From assembly GCA_965279115.1 (NCBI GenBank), contig OZ257137.1, positions 5,580,001-5,644,000 on the forward strand: a DNA stretch of 64,000 nucleotides, written 5' to 3'. The notes below the pieces were generated by a model, which saw nothing but the letters and a program-made list of their open reading frames with translations, was not told the origin of the DNA and made no database searches. The position numbers and the translations under genes are program-made. Origin of the DNA: JAEUOS01 sp965279115. Lineage in GTDB: Bacteria; Pseudomonadota; Gammaproteobacteria; Burkholderiales; JAEUOS01. Of the stretch, positions 7,476 to 16,084 are shown one piece after another (positions within the stretch are counted from its first letter, which is position 1; each line of letters starts with the position of its first letter).

Positions 7476-8075
7476 ATGACCCGGCTTTCGACTCTGGAAT
7501 CTACTCTGCGGTCCGCACTGGGAGAGCGCATTGTGTCGCTCACATTGGCGCTGGACGAGATTACCGTCGTGGTCAAGGCGTCAAGCTACCTTGAGGCGGC
7601 GGCCATCCTGAGGGATGATCCGGCGCTCGCGTTTTCGGAATGCATTGACCTTTGCGGTATGGACTATTCGTCGTATGGTGATGGGGCTTGGGAGGGGGCG
7701 CGTTTTGCGGTTGTCTCCCATCTGCTTTCCATCAGCCAGAACTGGCGGCTTAGGCTGCGGTCGTTCTGTGAGGACGATGATTTTCCCGTCATTTCATCCC
7801 TGTGCAGCGTTTGGCCGTCGGCGGGCTGGTACGAGCGCGAGGCATTCGACCTTTTCGGCATCATCTTCGAGGGCCACAACGACCTGCGGCGCTTGCTGAC
7901 CGACTATGGCTTCATCGGACATCCCTTCCGCAAGGATTTTCCGGTATCCGGTCATGTCGAAATGCGTTACGACCCCGAGCAGCGACGGGTGATTTATCAG
8001 CCGGTTTCCATTGAGCCGCGCGAGATCACGCCGCGCATCATCCGCGAGGAAAAGTACGCGGGAATGAAAAAATGA
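7476..8075 (+). CDS. nuoC: NADH-quinone oxidoreductase subunit C
   Basis: 199-residue 30-kDa subunit of the complex I peripheral arm, separate from NuoD as in alpha- and betaproteobacteria (fused in E. coli). Signature: WYEREAFDLFGIIFEGHNDLRRLLTDYGFIGHPFRKDFP. ATG 7476 begins MTRLSTLESTL; the upstream open frame is only overlap with nuoB. A 78-bp gap without an evident gene separates it from nuoD. Confidence 0.96.
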   Translation: MTRLSTLESTLRSALGERIVSLTLALDEITVVVKASSYLEAAAILRDDPALAFSECIDLCGMDYSSYGDGAWEGARFAVVSHLLSISQNWRLRLRSFCEDDDFPVISSLCSVWPSAGWYEREAFDLFGIIFEGHNDLRRLLTDYGFIGHPFRKDFPVSGHVEMRYDPEQRRVIYQPVSIEPREITPRIIREEKYAGMKK

Positions 8076-8153
8076 ACATGCCGCGACGCACACGGTATTC
8101 GTCGCCCCCCGCGCGGGCGGTGGAATTGCCTGAGGCCGCTCGGCGAAACTGAT

Positions 8154-9407
8154 ATGGCGGAAATCAAGAACTACACCCTCAACTTCGGTCCGCAGCATCC
8201 TGCGGCGCACGGGGTTTTGCGCCTGGTGCTTGAACTCGACGGCGAAGTGGTGCAGCGGGCAGACCCGCATATCGGCCTTTTGCACAGGGCGACCGAGAAA
8301 CTGGCGGAGCAAAAGACGTTCATCCAGTCTGTGCCTTACATGGATCGTCTCGACTACGTTTCCATGATGGTCAATGAGCACGCCTACGTGATGGCGATCG
8401 AAAAGCTCATGGGCATCGACGTGCCGCCGCGGGCGCAATACATCCGCGTGATGTTCGACGAGATCACGCGCATCCTGAATCACCTGCTCTGGCTTGGCGC
8501 GCACGCGCTCGACGTCGGCGCGATGACCGTGTTCCTGTACGCTTTCCGTGAGCGTGAGGATCTGATGGATTGCTACGAGGCGGTGTCTGGCGCCCGCATG
8601 CACGCAGCGTACTATCGCCCGGGTGGCGTTTATCGCGACCTGCCCGATGCGATGCCGCAATACCAGGCATCCAAGTTCCGCAACGCCAAGACGATGAAGG
8701 CGCTCAATGACAATCGCAGCGGCTCAATGCTTGATTTCATCGAGGATTTCACCAACCGCTTTCCGCGATACGTCGATGAGTATGAAACCCTGCTCACCGA
8801 CAACCGCATCTGGAAACAACGGCTTGTCGATGTCGGGATCGTGACGCCTGAGCGCGCGCTTGCCATGGGCTTCACCGGCCCGATGCTGCGCGGATCCGGT
8901 GTGGCCTGGGACCTGCGCAAGAAGCAGCCGTATGAAGTTTACGACTTGCTTGATTTCGATATTCCGGTCGGCACAAACGGGGATTGCTACGACCGCTATC
9001 TGGTGCGTGTCCAGGAATTCCGCGAGTCCAACAGGATCATTCGCCAATGCGTGGAGTGGCTGCGCAACAATCCAGGTCCGGTCATGACGGACAACCACAA
9101 GGTTGCGCCGCCTTCGCGCGTGGCGATGAAGACCAACATGGAAGAGTTGATCCATCACTTCAAACTCTTCACCGAAGGCTTCCATGTCCCGGCCGGCGAG
9201 GCATACAGCGCTGTCGAGCATCCCAAGGGCGAGTTCGGCATCTATCTTGTGTCCGATGGCGCCAACAAACCCTACAGGCTCAAGATTCGCGCGCCCGGTT
9301 TTGCGCACCTGCAGGGTCTGGATGAAATGTCGCGAGGCCACATGCTGGCTGACGTCGTGACCATCATCGGCACCCAGGACATAGTGTTCGGCGAGATCGA
9401 CCGATAG
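8154..9407 (+). CDS. nuoD: NADH-quinone oxidoreductase subunit D
   Basis: 49-kDa subunit that forms the quinone-binding cavity together with NuoB. 417 residues. The N-terminal NFGPQHPAAHGVLRL motif holds the conserved His of the quinone site; HIGLLHRATEKLAE, the GARMHAAYYRPGG segment and a C-terminal EIDR match the family, which is related to [NiFe]-hydrogenase large subunits without the metal ligands. Normal length. Confidence 0.98.
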   Translation: MAEIKNYTLNFGPQHPAAHGVLRLVLELDGEVVQRADPHIGLLHRATEKLAEQKTFIQSVPYMDRLDYVSMMVNEHAYVMAIEKLMGIDVPPRAQYIRVMFDEITRILNHLLWLGAHALDVGAMTVFLYAFREREDLMDCYEAVSGARMHAAYYRPGGVYRDLPDAMPQYQASKFRNAKTMKALNDNRSGSMLDFIEDFTNRFPRYVDEYETLLTDNRIWKQRLVDVGIVTPERALAMGFTGPMLRGSGVAWDLRKKQPYEVYDLLDFDIPVGTNGDCYDRYLVRVQEFRESNRIIRQCVEWLRNNPGPVMTDNHKVAPPSRVAMKTNMEELIHHFKLFTEGFHVPAGEAYSAVEHPKGEFGIYLVSDGANKPYRLKIRAPGFAHLQGLDEMSRGHMLADVVTIIGTQDIVFGEIDR

Positions 9408-9420
9408 GCCCTGATATTCC

Positions 9421-9894
9421 ATGCTCAGCCCGGAAGCATTCAAGAAGATCGACCGCGAGTTGGCCAAGTACCCGGCCGACCAGAAACAGTCTGCCGTGAT
9501 GTCGGCCTTGGCCATTGCACAGGACGAAAAGGGCTGGCTTGCGCCGGAAACCATGCAGGCTGTCGCCGACTATCTCGGCATGCCGGCAGTGGCCGTACAG
9601 GAGGTTGCGACCTTCTACAACATGTATAACCTGAAGCCATTGGGCAAGTACAAGGTCACGGTTTGCACCAATCTGCCATGTGCGCTTTCGGGGGGCGAAC
9701 GGGCTGCGGAGTACATCAAGGCAAAGCTTGGTGTCGGATACCGCGAGACCACGGCCGATGGGCGGATAACCCTCATGGAAGGCGAGTGCATGGGCGCCTG
9801 TGGCGACGCCCCGGTGCTGCTGGTGAACAACAAGCGCATGTGCAGTTTCATGTCAAACGAGCGAATCGACGAATTGCTGGGGGAACTCAAGTGA
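9421..9894 (+). CDS. nuoE: NADH-quinone oxidoreductase subunit E
   Basis: 24-kDa subunit with a thioredoxin-like [2Fe-2S] domain (cluster N1a). 157 residues. Cluster ligands are visible in VCTNLPCALSGG and in EGECMGACGDAPVLLVN. The N-terminal helical part (AIAQDEKGWLAPETMQAVADYLGMP) is typical. The TGA stop overlaps the GTG start of nuoF. Confidence 0.97.
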   Translation: MLSPEAFKKIDRELAKYPADQKQSAVMSALAIAQDEKGWLAPETMQAVADYLGMPAVAVQEVATFYNMYNLKPLGKYKVTVCTNLPCALSGGERAAEYIKAKLGVGYRETTADGRITLMEGECMGACGDAPVLLVNNKRMCSFMSNERIDELLGELK

Positions 9895-11186
9895 CCTGCC
9901 TCCACGGACGTCACATCAACCCGCTGATCCTCGCTGGCGTGGACGGAAGCAACTGGCACCTCGCCGATTATGAAAAGCGCGGCGGCTACGAAGCTCTCCG
10001 GAAGATCCTTTCGACTGGCATCAAGCCGGAAGATGTTGTCGCCGAGCTCAAGAAATCGGCATTGCGCGGCCGTGGCGGGGCCGGTTTCCCGACCGGCCTG
10101 AAGTGGAGTTTCATGCCGCGCGGATTTCCCGGCGCCAAGTATGTGGTCTGCAATTCCGACGAAGGCGAGCCCGGCACTTTCAAGGATCGCGACATCATCC
10201 GATACAACCCGCACATATTGATCGAGGGAATGATCATTGCCGGGTACGCGATGGGTGTGCCGGTGGGCTACAACTACATCCATGGCGAGATCTGGGCTGC
10301 TTACGAGCGCTTCGAGGAAGCGCTGGAGGAAGCCCGAGCCGCGGGATATCTCGGATCGAACATTCTCGGTACGGAATTTTGTTTCCAGCTCCATGCCCAT
10401 CATGGATACGGCGCGTATATCTGCGGCGAGGAAACCGCCTTGCTGGAGTCGCTGGAAGGCAAGAAGGGGCAGCCGCGGTTCAAGCCGCCGTTTCCTGCCA
10501 GTTACGGCCTGTATGGCAAGCCCACCACCATCAACAATACCGAGACTTTCGCCGCGGTACCTTGGATCATCCGGAACGGCGGCGACAAGTTTCTCGAGAT
10601 TGGAAAACCCAACAACGGCGGGACCAAGATATTTTCCATCTCCGGTGATGTCGAGAAACCGGGAAACTACGAGATTCCGCTCGGCACCCCGTTCGCAAAG
10701 CTTCTTGAACTTGCGGGCGGCATGCGCGCAGGCAGAAAGATCAAGGCGGTGATTCCTGGCGGCTCGTCGATGCCGGTCCTGACCGGCGATGTGATGATGG
10801 CCACCGACATGGACTACGACTCCATTGCCAAGGCCGGCTCCATGCTGGGTTCCGGGGCGGTCATCGTCATGGACGAGACTCGTTGCATGGTGAAATCGCT
10901 GCTGCGCCTTTCCTATTTTTATTTCGAGGAATCCTGCGGCCAGTGCACGCCTTGTCGCGAGGGCACGGGATGGCTGTACCGCATTGTTCACCGCATCGAA
11001 CATGGGCAAGGGCGTCCGGAAGATCTGGACATGCTCAATTCGGTGGCGGACAACATCCAGGGGCGCACGATATGCGCCTTGGGTGACGCCGCCGCGATGC
11101 CGGTGCGTGCCTTCATCAAGAATTACCGTGACGAATTCGCTTATCACATCGAGCACAAGCACTGTCTCGTGCCGGCGTACGTCTAG
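9891..11186 (+). CDS. nuoF: NADH-quinone oxidoreductase subunit F
   Basis: 51-kDa subunit where NADH is oxidised: it binds NADH, FMN and [4Fe-4S] cluster N3. GTG start overlapping nuoE (GTGA), 431 residues. Motifs: RGRGGAGFPTGLKW (nucleotide/FMN site), NSDEGEPGTFKDR, YICGEETALLESLEG and the cluster motif ESCGQCTPCREGTGW. Codon spacing and the short overlap favour GTG 9891 over starts inside nuoE. Confidence 0.97.
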   Translation: MTCLHGRHINPLILAGVDGSNWHLADYEKRGGYEALRKILSTGIKPEDVVAELKKSALRGRGGAGFPTGLKWSFMPRGFPGAKYVVCNSDEGEPGTFKDRDIIRYNPHILIEGMIIAGYAMGVPVGYNYIHGEIWAAYERFEEALEEARAAGYLGSNILGTEFCFQLHAHHGYGAYICGEETALLESLEGKKGQPRFKPPFPASYGLYGKPTTINNTETFAAVPWIIRNGGDKFLEIGKPNNGGTKIFSISGDVEKPGNYEIPLGTPFAKLLELAGGMRAGRKIKAVIPGGSSMPVLTGDVMMATDMDYDSIAKAGSMLGSGAVIVMDETRCMVKSLLRLSYFYFEESCGQCTPCREGTGWLYRIVHRIEHGQGRPEDLDMLNSVADNIQGRTICALGDAAAMPVRAFIKNYRDEFAYHIEHKHCLVPAYV

Positions 11187-11209
11187 GCCGGACACAGGAT
11201 CCAGAATCC

Positions 11210-13522
11210 ATGGTTGAACTCGAAATCGACGGACAGAAGGTGGAAGTGCTGGAAGGCAGCATGGTGATGGACGCTGCCAACAAGCTTGGCACGTACGTCC
11301 CGCACTTCTGTTATCACAAGAAGCTCTCGATCGCGGCGAACTGCCGCATGTGCCTGGTGCAGGTCGAGAAGGCGCCCAAGCCGCTTCCCGCCTGCGCCAC
11401 GCCCGTGACGCAAGGCATGAAGGTATTCACCGCCTCGGAACAGGCGCGCAAGGCCCAGGCGGGCGTGATGGAATTCCTGCTTATCAACCATCCGCTTGAT
11501 TGTCCGATATGCGATCAGGGCGGAGAGTGCCAGTTGCAGGACCTTGCTGTCGGATACGGCGGCTCGGCATCCCGTTATCAGGAAGAAAAACGGGTCGTAT
11601 TCCACAAGAACGTGGGCCCCTTGGTGTCGATGGAGGAAATGAGCCGGTGCATTCATTGCACCAGATGCGTCCGCTTCGGCCAGGAGATCGCCGGGGTCAT
11701 GGAACTCGGCATGCTCGGGCGCGGCGAGCATTCTGAAATCACGTCCTTTGTCGGCAAGACGGTCGATTCCGAGCTTTCCGGCAACATGATCGACATATGC
11801 CCGGTGGGCGCACTGACGAGCAAGCCCTTCCGCTATTCGGCGCGCACATGGGAATTGTCGCGCCGCCGGAGCGTCAGTCCCCATGACTCGCTGGGCGCGA
11901 ACCTGGTGGTTCAGGTCAAGGGCAATCGTGTGATGCGCGTAGTCCCGCTGGAAAACGACGCTGTCAACGAGTGCTGGATCTCGGACAAGGACCGTTTTTC
12001 CTACGAGGGTCTCAATTCCGAGCAGCGCTTGACCACGCCGATGATCAAGCAAGGTGGTTCATGGACGGAAGTGGACTGGCAAACCGCACTTGACTTTGTT
12101 GCCCGCGGGCTCAAGGACGTCGCCTCGAAGCACGGCGGCGCTTCGATAGGAATGCTGATCTCCCCTCACGCGACCACCGAAGAAGCGTATCTGGCGCAAA
12201 AGCTGGCCCGTGGCCTGGGAAGCGGCAATGTGGATAACCGTCTCCGTCAGACCGATTTTTCGGCTGATGGCAAGAGCGCTGGTGTTGCCTGGCTGGGCAT
12301 GAAAATCGCGGAGGTAAGCGAACTCGATCGCGTACTCGTGGTCGGTTCGTTCATGCGCAAGGACCACCCGCTGCTCGCGCAGCGCCTGCGCCAGATCGCG
12401 AAAAAGCGCGCGCAGATCAACCTTGTCAACCCGCATGACGATGACCAGTTGATGATCATTGCCAACAAGGCCGTCGTGGCCCCCTCACGGATGTCGGCGG
12501 TGCTCGATGGTGTGCTCGCCGCCCTGAAAGGGGGCTCGGCCGAACCGGTGGCGGCGGATATCGCCCGGAGTCTCGCCGGCGGGTCCAATGTCGGGTTGTT
12601 TCTCGGCAATGCCGCATTGCAGGCAGTGGATGCAGCGCAGTTGCAGGCGCGCGTGCAGGCAATCGCGGACCAGCTGGGTTCGGCAAATGCCGAAGCCCGT
12701 GTCCGCTTTGGAGTCATCGGCGAAGCCGCCAATACAGTGGGTGCGGCCATTGCCGGGGCGCTGCCGGATGCTGGCGCGCTAAATGCGCGAAGCATGTTCG
12801 AAACGCAATTGAAAGCCTATGTCGCAGTCAATGCCGAATTGGCACTGGACGCGGCCAATGGCCAGTTGGCCAGCCAGCGATTGGCTGGCGCAGACCTGGT
12901 GGTCGTATTGACGCCTTTCCGCCATTCCGAGTCCGAAGCCGATGTGTTGCTGCCCATCGCGCCGTTTACGGAGACCGCAGGATCTTTCATCAATACCGAA
13001 GGGCGGGTCCAGTCATTCACCGGCGTCGTCCGGCCTCTGGGAGAATCGCGTCCGGCCTGGAAAGTGCTGCGTGTGATCGGCAATCTGCTCGAGTTGGACG
13101 GGTTTGAGTACGATACCGTCGAGGCGGTGCGGGCGGATGCGATTCCTGCGGATCACGAAGCGCGTCTGGGAAATCGTGGCGACGTTTCGATCGTACCGCC
13201 GGCGCCCATGCCGCAAACCGGTTTCGAGCGGGTCGCTGACGTTCCGATCCATTTTGCTGACGCGCTTGTACGTCGCGCGGATGCCCTTCAGCATACCGCG
13301 GATGCAAGGGTGCCGATGGCGCGCTTCAATCCGGCTGATCTTGCTGCCCTTGGAGTTGCTGCCGGTTCGCAAGTTCGTCTCGAACAAGGCGGTGCGCAAT
13401 TGACCATCGGAGCAATCGCGGATGCCGGAGTTCCGGCGCGCTGCGTGCGGCTGTCGGCCGGCCATCCGGCGACTGTCTCCGCCGGACCAATGGCCGGGGT
13501 GCTGATCGTGGAGCGTGCCTGA
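11210..13522 (+). CDS. nuoG: NADH-quinone oxidoreductase subunit G
   Basis: 75-kDa Fe-S subunit, 770 residues. The N-terminal [2Fe-2S] ferredoxin domain shows HFCYHKKLSIAANCRMCLVQ and a later ACATPV. Next comes the His-ligated cluster region (NHPLDCPICDQGGECQLQD), then CIHCTRCVRFGQE with a later CPVGAL for further [4Fe-4S] clusters. The C-terminal two thirds is a molybdopterin-oxidoreductase-like fold without cofactor. The final A of its stop is the first base of nuoH. Confidence 0.97.
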   Translation: MVELEIDGQKVEVLEGSMVMDAANKLGTYVPHFCYHKKLSIAANCRMCLVQVEKAPKPLPACATPVTQGMKVFTASEQARKAQAGVMEFLLINHPLDCPICDQGGECQLQDLAVGYGGSASRYQEEKRVVFHKNVGPLVSMEEMSRCIHCTRCVRFGQEIAGVMELGMLGRGEHSEITSFVGKTVDSELSGNMIDICPVGALTSKPFRYSARTWELSRRRSVSPHDSLGANLVVQVKGNRVMRVVPLENDAVNECWISDKDRFSYEGLNSEQRLTTPMIKQGGSWTEVDWQTALDFVARGLKDVASKHGGASIGMLISPHATTEEAYLAQKLARGLGSGNVDNRLRQTDFSADGKSAGVAWLGMKIAEVSELDRVLVVGSFMRKDHPLLAQRLRQIAKKRAQINLVNPHDDDQLMIIANKAVVAPSRMSAVLDGVLAALKGGSAEPVAADIARSLAGGSNVGLFLGNAALQAVDAAQLQARVQAIADQLGSANAEARVRFGVIGEAANTVGAAIAGALPDAGALNARSMFETQLKAYVAVNAELALDAANGQLASQRLAGADLVVVLTPFRHSESEADVLLPIAPFTETAGSFINTEGRVQSFTGVVRPLGESRPAWKVLRVIGNLLELDGFEYDTVEAVRADAIPADHEARLGNRGDVSIVPPAPMPQTGFERVADVPIHFADALVRRADALQHTADARVPMARFNPADLAALGVAAGSQVRLEQGGAQLTIGAIADAGVPARCVRLSAGHPATVSAGPMAGVLIVERA

Positions 13523-14625
13523 TGGATGCCCTTGCGCAAGGCCTGCACGCCTGGGGCTCCGCCCATGTCGGCGCCGCGTGGCCCTATCTGTTCACATTGG
13601 TCAAGACCCTGGTCCTGATCGTGGCGATCGTGTTGCCACTGATGGGCGCGGTTGCCTACACCACCTTGTACGAGCGCAAGTTCATCGGTGCGATGCAGGT
13701 TCGCAAAGGGCCGAACGTCGTGACCTTCTTTGGCATCAAATGGCTGGCCGGTCTTGCCCAGCCGGTTGCCGATGGTGTAAAGCTTCTCTTCAAGGAAGTG
13801 ATCATTCCCGCCGGGGCGAACAAGGGCCTGTTCATACTCGCACCCATTCTCGTGCTGATGCCCGCGCTGGCGGCCTGGGCCGTGATGCCCTTCGGGCCTG
13901 ACGTCGTGCTCTCCGACATCAACGCCGGTCTTTTGTACATCATGGCGATCACCTCCCTCGAGGTCTATGGCGTGATTCTCGCCGGCTGGGCGTCCAACTC
14001 GAAATATGCGTTTCTGGGAGCGTTGCGCGCCTCTGCGCAAATGGTGTCTTACGAGTTGGCGATGGGATTTTCGTTGCTGATCGTGTTGCTGGTAGCCGGC
14101 AGCCTGAACATGACGGATATCGTGGAGGGCCAGCAGCGCGGCATGTTCGTTGACATGGGCCTGAACTTCCTGTCCTGGAACTGGCTGCCTTTGTTGCCCA
14201 TTTTCGTGATCTACTTGGTGTCTGGTGTCGCGGAAACCAACCGTCACCCATTTGATGTGGTCGAGGGTGAATCCGAAATTGTGGCAGGCCACATGGTCGA
14301 GTATTCCGGCATGGCATTTGCCCTGTTCTTCCTGGCCGAATATGCCAACATGATCCTCATTTCGGGCCTGGCCGCGATCTTCTTCCTGGGCGGGTGGTCC
14401 GCGCCGGTGAGTTCGGCACTATTCGACTGGATTCCCGGCTGGTGCTGGCTCGGACTGAAAGTTTTTGGCGGCCTCACCTTCTTCATCTGGATTCGTGCCG
14501 CGTTCCCGCGTTACAGGTATGACCAGATCATGCGCCTTGGCTGGAAGGTCTTCATTCCCCTGACGCTGGTCTGGCTGACCCTGATTGGTTTGTGGACAGT
14601 GTCGCCTTTCAACATCTGGACCTGA
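13522..14625 (+). CDS. nuoH: NADH-quinone oxidoreductase subunit H
   Basis: Membrane subunit at the foot of the peripheral arm that helps form the quinone channel. 367 residues with eight or nine membrane helices. Conserved loops: ERKFIGAMQVRKGPNVV and AETNRHPFDVVEGESEIVAG, the latter with the acidic residues that link quinone chemistry to proton pumping. Overlaps nuoG by one base. Confidence 0.97.
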   Translation: MDALAQGLHAWGSAHVGAAWPYLFTLVKTLVLIVAIVLPLMGAVAYTTLYERKFIGAMQVRKGPNVVTFFGIKWLAGLAQPVADGVKLLFKEVIIPAGANKGLFILAPILVLMPALAAWAVMPFGPDVVLSDINAGLLYIMAITSLEVYGVILAGWASNSKYAFLGALRASAQMVSYELAMGFSLLIVLLVAGSLNMTDIVEGQQRGMFVDMGLNFLSWNWLPLLPIFVIYLVSGVAETNRHPFDVVEGESEIVAGHMVEYSGMAFALFFLAEYANMILISGLAAIFFLGGWSAPVSSALFDWIPGWCWLGLKVFGGLTFFIWIRAAFPRYRYDQIMRLGWKVFIPLTLVWLTLIGLWTVSPFNIWT

Positions 14626-14626
14626 T

Positions 14627-15124
14627 ATGTCAGCCGCGACCTCAGTCAAGGAGTTTTTCGCCAGCCTGATGCTGCGCGAGCTTTTCAAAGGCATGGCCCT
14701 TACCGGGCGGCATTTGTTCGAACGCAAGATCACCATCATGTTCCCGGAAGAGAAGACGCCGCAGTCGCCACGCTTCCGCGGACTGCACGCTCTGCGCAGG
14801 TACCCAAACGGCGAGGAGCGTTGCATCGCATGCAAGCTGTGCGAAGCCGTTTGTCCGGCGATGGCCATCACCATCGAGTCCGATGTGCGCGACGACGGGT
14901 CGCGGCGAACGACCCGTTACGATATCGACCTCACCAAGTGCATTTTCTGTGGCTTCTGCGAGGAGTCCTGTCCGGTCGACTCCATCGTCGAGACCCACAT
15001 CCTCGAGTATCACGGGGAGAAACGCGGCGACCTCTACTACACCAAGGAGATGTTGCTGGCGGTAGGGGATCGCTACGAAAAGGACATCGGGGCAGCGCGC
15101 GCCGCCGATGCCGCCTACCGCTAG
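14627..15124 (+). CDS. nuoI: NADH-quinone oxidoreductase subunit I
   Basis: 23-kDa subunit with two [4Fe-4S] clusters (N6a/N6b). 165 residues from ATG 14627 (MSAATSVKEFF), one base after the nuoH stop. Both ferredoxin motifs are complete: CIACKLCEAVCPAMAI and CIFCGFCEESCPVDSI. The preceding LFERKITIMFPEEK amphipathic region contacts the membrane. Confidence 0.97.
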   Translation: MSAATSVKEFFASLMLRELFKGMALTGRHLFERKITIMFPEEKTPQSPRFRGLHALRRYPNGEERCIACKLCEAVCPAMAITIESDVRDDGSRRTTRYDIDLTKCIFCGFCEESCPVDSIVETHILEYHGEKRGDLYYTKEMLLAVGDRYEKDIGAARAADAAYR

Positions 15125-15142
15125 GACGCCGTTACCGCCGCC

Positions 15143-15778
15143 ATGTTCAAAGACCTCGTTTTCTACGGATTCTCGGCAGTGCTGGTCCTTGCCGCGCTGG
15201 GTGTCATCACGGTACGCAATCCAGTTCATGCTGCGCTGTTGTTGGTACTTTCATTCTTCACGGCAGCGGGAATCTGGGTGATGCTGAAAGCGGAATTCCT
15301 CGCCATTTCGCTTGTGCTCGTCTATGTCGGCGCCGTGATGGTTCTGTTCCTGTTTGTGGTGATGATGCTCGACATCAACCTCGACAAGTTGCGCGAGGGC
15401 TTCTGGAAAAGTTCATGGCTCGGCCTGACAGTCGGGGCGGCGATGTTGCTTGAAATGGCGTTTCTGGTGATGAGCCCGGGGTTTGCCGGCAGCGAACCGG
15501 TGAACCCGGCGTCCGGCCAGGCTGGCTACAGCAACATCAAGGAACTGGGCAGGCTCATTTACACCGACTATGCGTTTCCGTTTGAGCTGGCCGCACTCAT
15601 ACTGCTGGTGGCGATTGTTGCTGCTATCGCGCTGACATTGCGCGGACGCAAGGATGCCAAGACCCAGGATCCCGCGGCGCAGGTTCGTGTGAAGGCGCGC
15701 GACCGCCTGAAGATCGTCCGGATGGATCCGGAGCCCAGGGCAGGCGCGGCAAGCCCCGCCGAGGGAGAATCGAAATGA
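15143..15778 (+). CDS. nuoJ: NADH-quinone oxidoreductase subunit J
   Basis: Membrane-arm subunit with five predicted helices, 211 residues. It shows NPVHAALLLVLSFF and the glycine-containing third helix EFLAISLVLVYVGAVMVLFLFVVMML. The C-terminal 40 residues are charged and cytoplasmic. The stop overlaps the nuoK start (ATGA). Confidence 0.95.
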   Translation: MFKDLVFYGFSAVLVLAALGVITVRNPVHAALLLVLSFFTAAGIWVMLKAEFLAISLVLVYVGAVMVLFLFVVMMLDINLDKLREGFWKSSWLGLTVGAAMLLEMAFLVMSPGFAGSEPVNPASGQAGYSNIKELGRLIYTDYAFPFELAALILLVAIVAAIALTLRGRKDAKTQDPAAQVRVKARDRLKIVRMDPEPRAGAASPAEGESK

Positions 15779-16077
15779 GCCAGACCAGCCTGCTTGTGCT
15801 GGGTGCCATGCTGTTCGCGATCAGTGTGGTCGGGATATTCCTCAACCGCAAGAACCTCATCATTCTCCTGATGGCCATCGAGTTGATGCTTCTGGCGGTC
15901 AACATGAATTTCGTGACCTTCTCGCATTATCTCAACGATCCGGATGGGCAGATTTTCGTGTTCTTCATCCTGACCGTGGCCGCCGCCGAATCGGCCATCG
16001 GCCTCGCGATTCTCGTGGTGCTGTTCCGCAATCTGAGTTCCATCAGTGTCGATGAACTCGACTCGCTAAAAGGGTAG
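15775..16077 (+). CDS. nuoK: NADH-quinone oxidoreductase subunit K
   Basis: Small antiporter-linked membrane subunit, 100 residues and three helices. The conserved membrane glutamates are visible in LMAIELMLLAVNMNFV and in VAAAESAIGLAILVVLFR. The start overlaps the nuoJ stop. Confidence 0.96.
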   Translation: MSQTSLLVLGAMLFAISVVGIFLNRKNLIILLMAIELMLLAVNMNFVTFSHYLNDPDGQIFVFFILTVAAAESAIGLAILVVLFRNLSSISVDELDSLKG

Positions 16078-16084
16078 GACAACA

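Noticed and set aside
9615..11195. Long minus-strand open frame (526 codons) opposite nuoF
   Set aside because: GC-rich antisense shadow of a clear complex I gene; no recognisable domain. The same applies to long frames opposite nuoL (16043-16897), creD (37952-39292) and the K+ channel/EamA genes (40239-41639).
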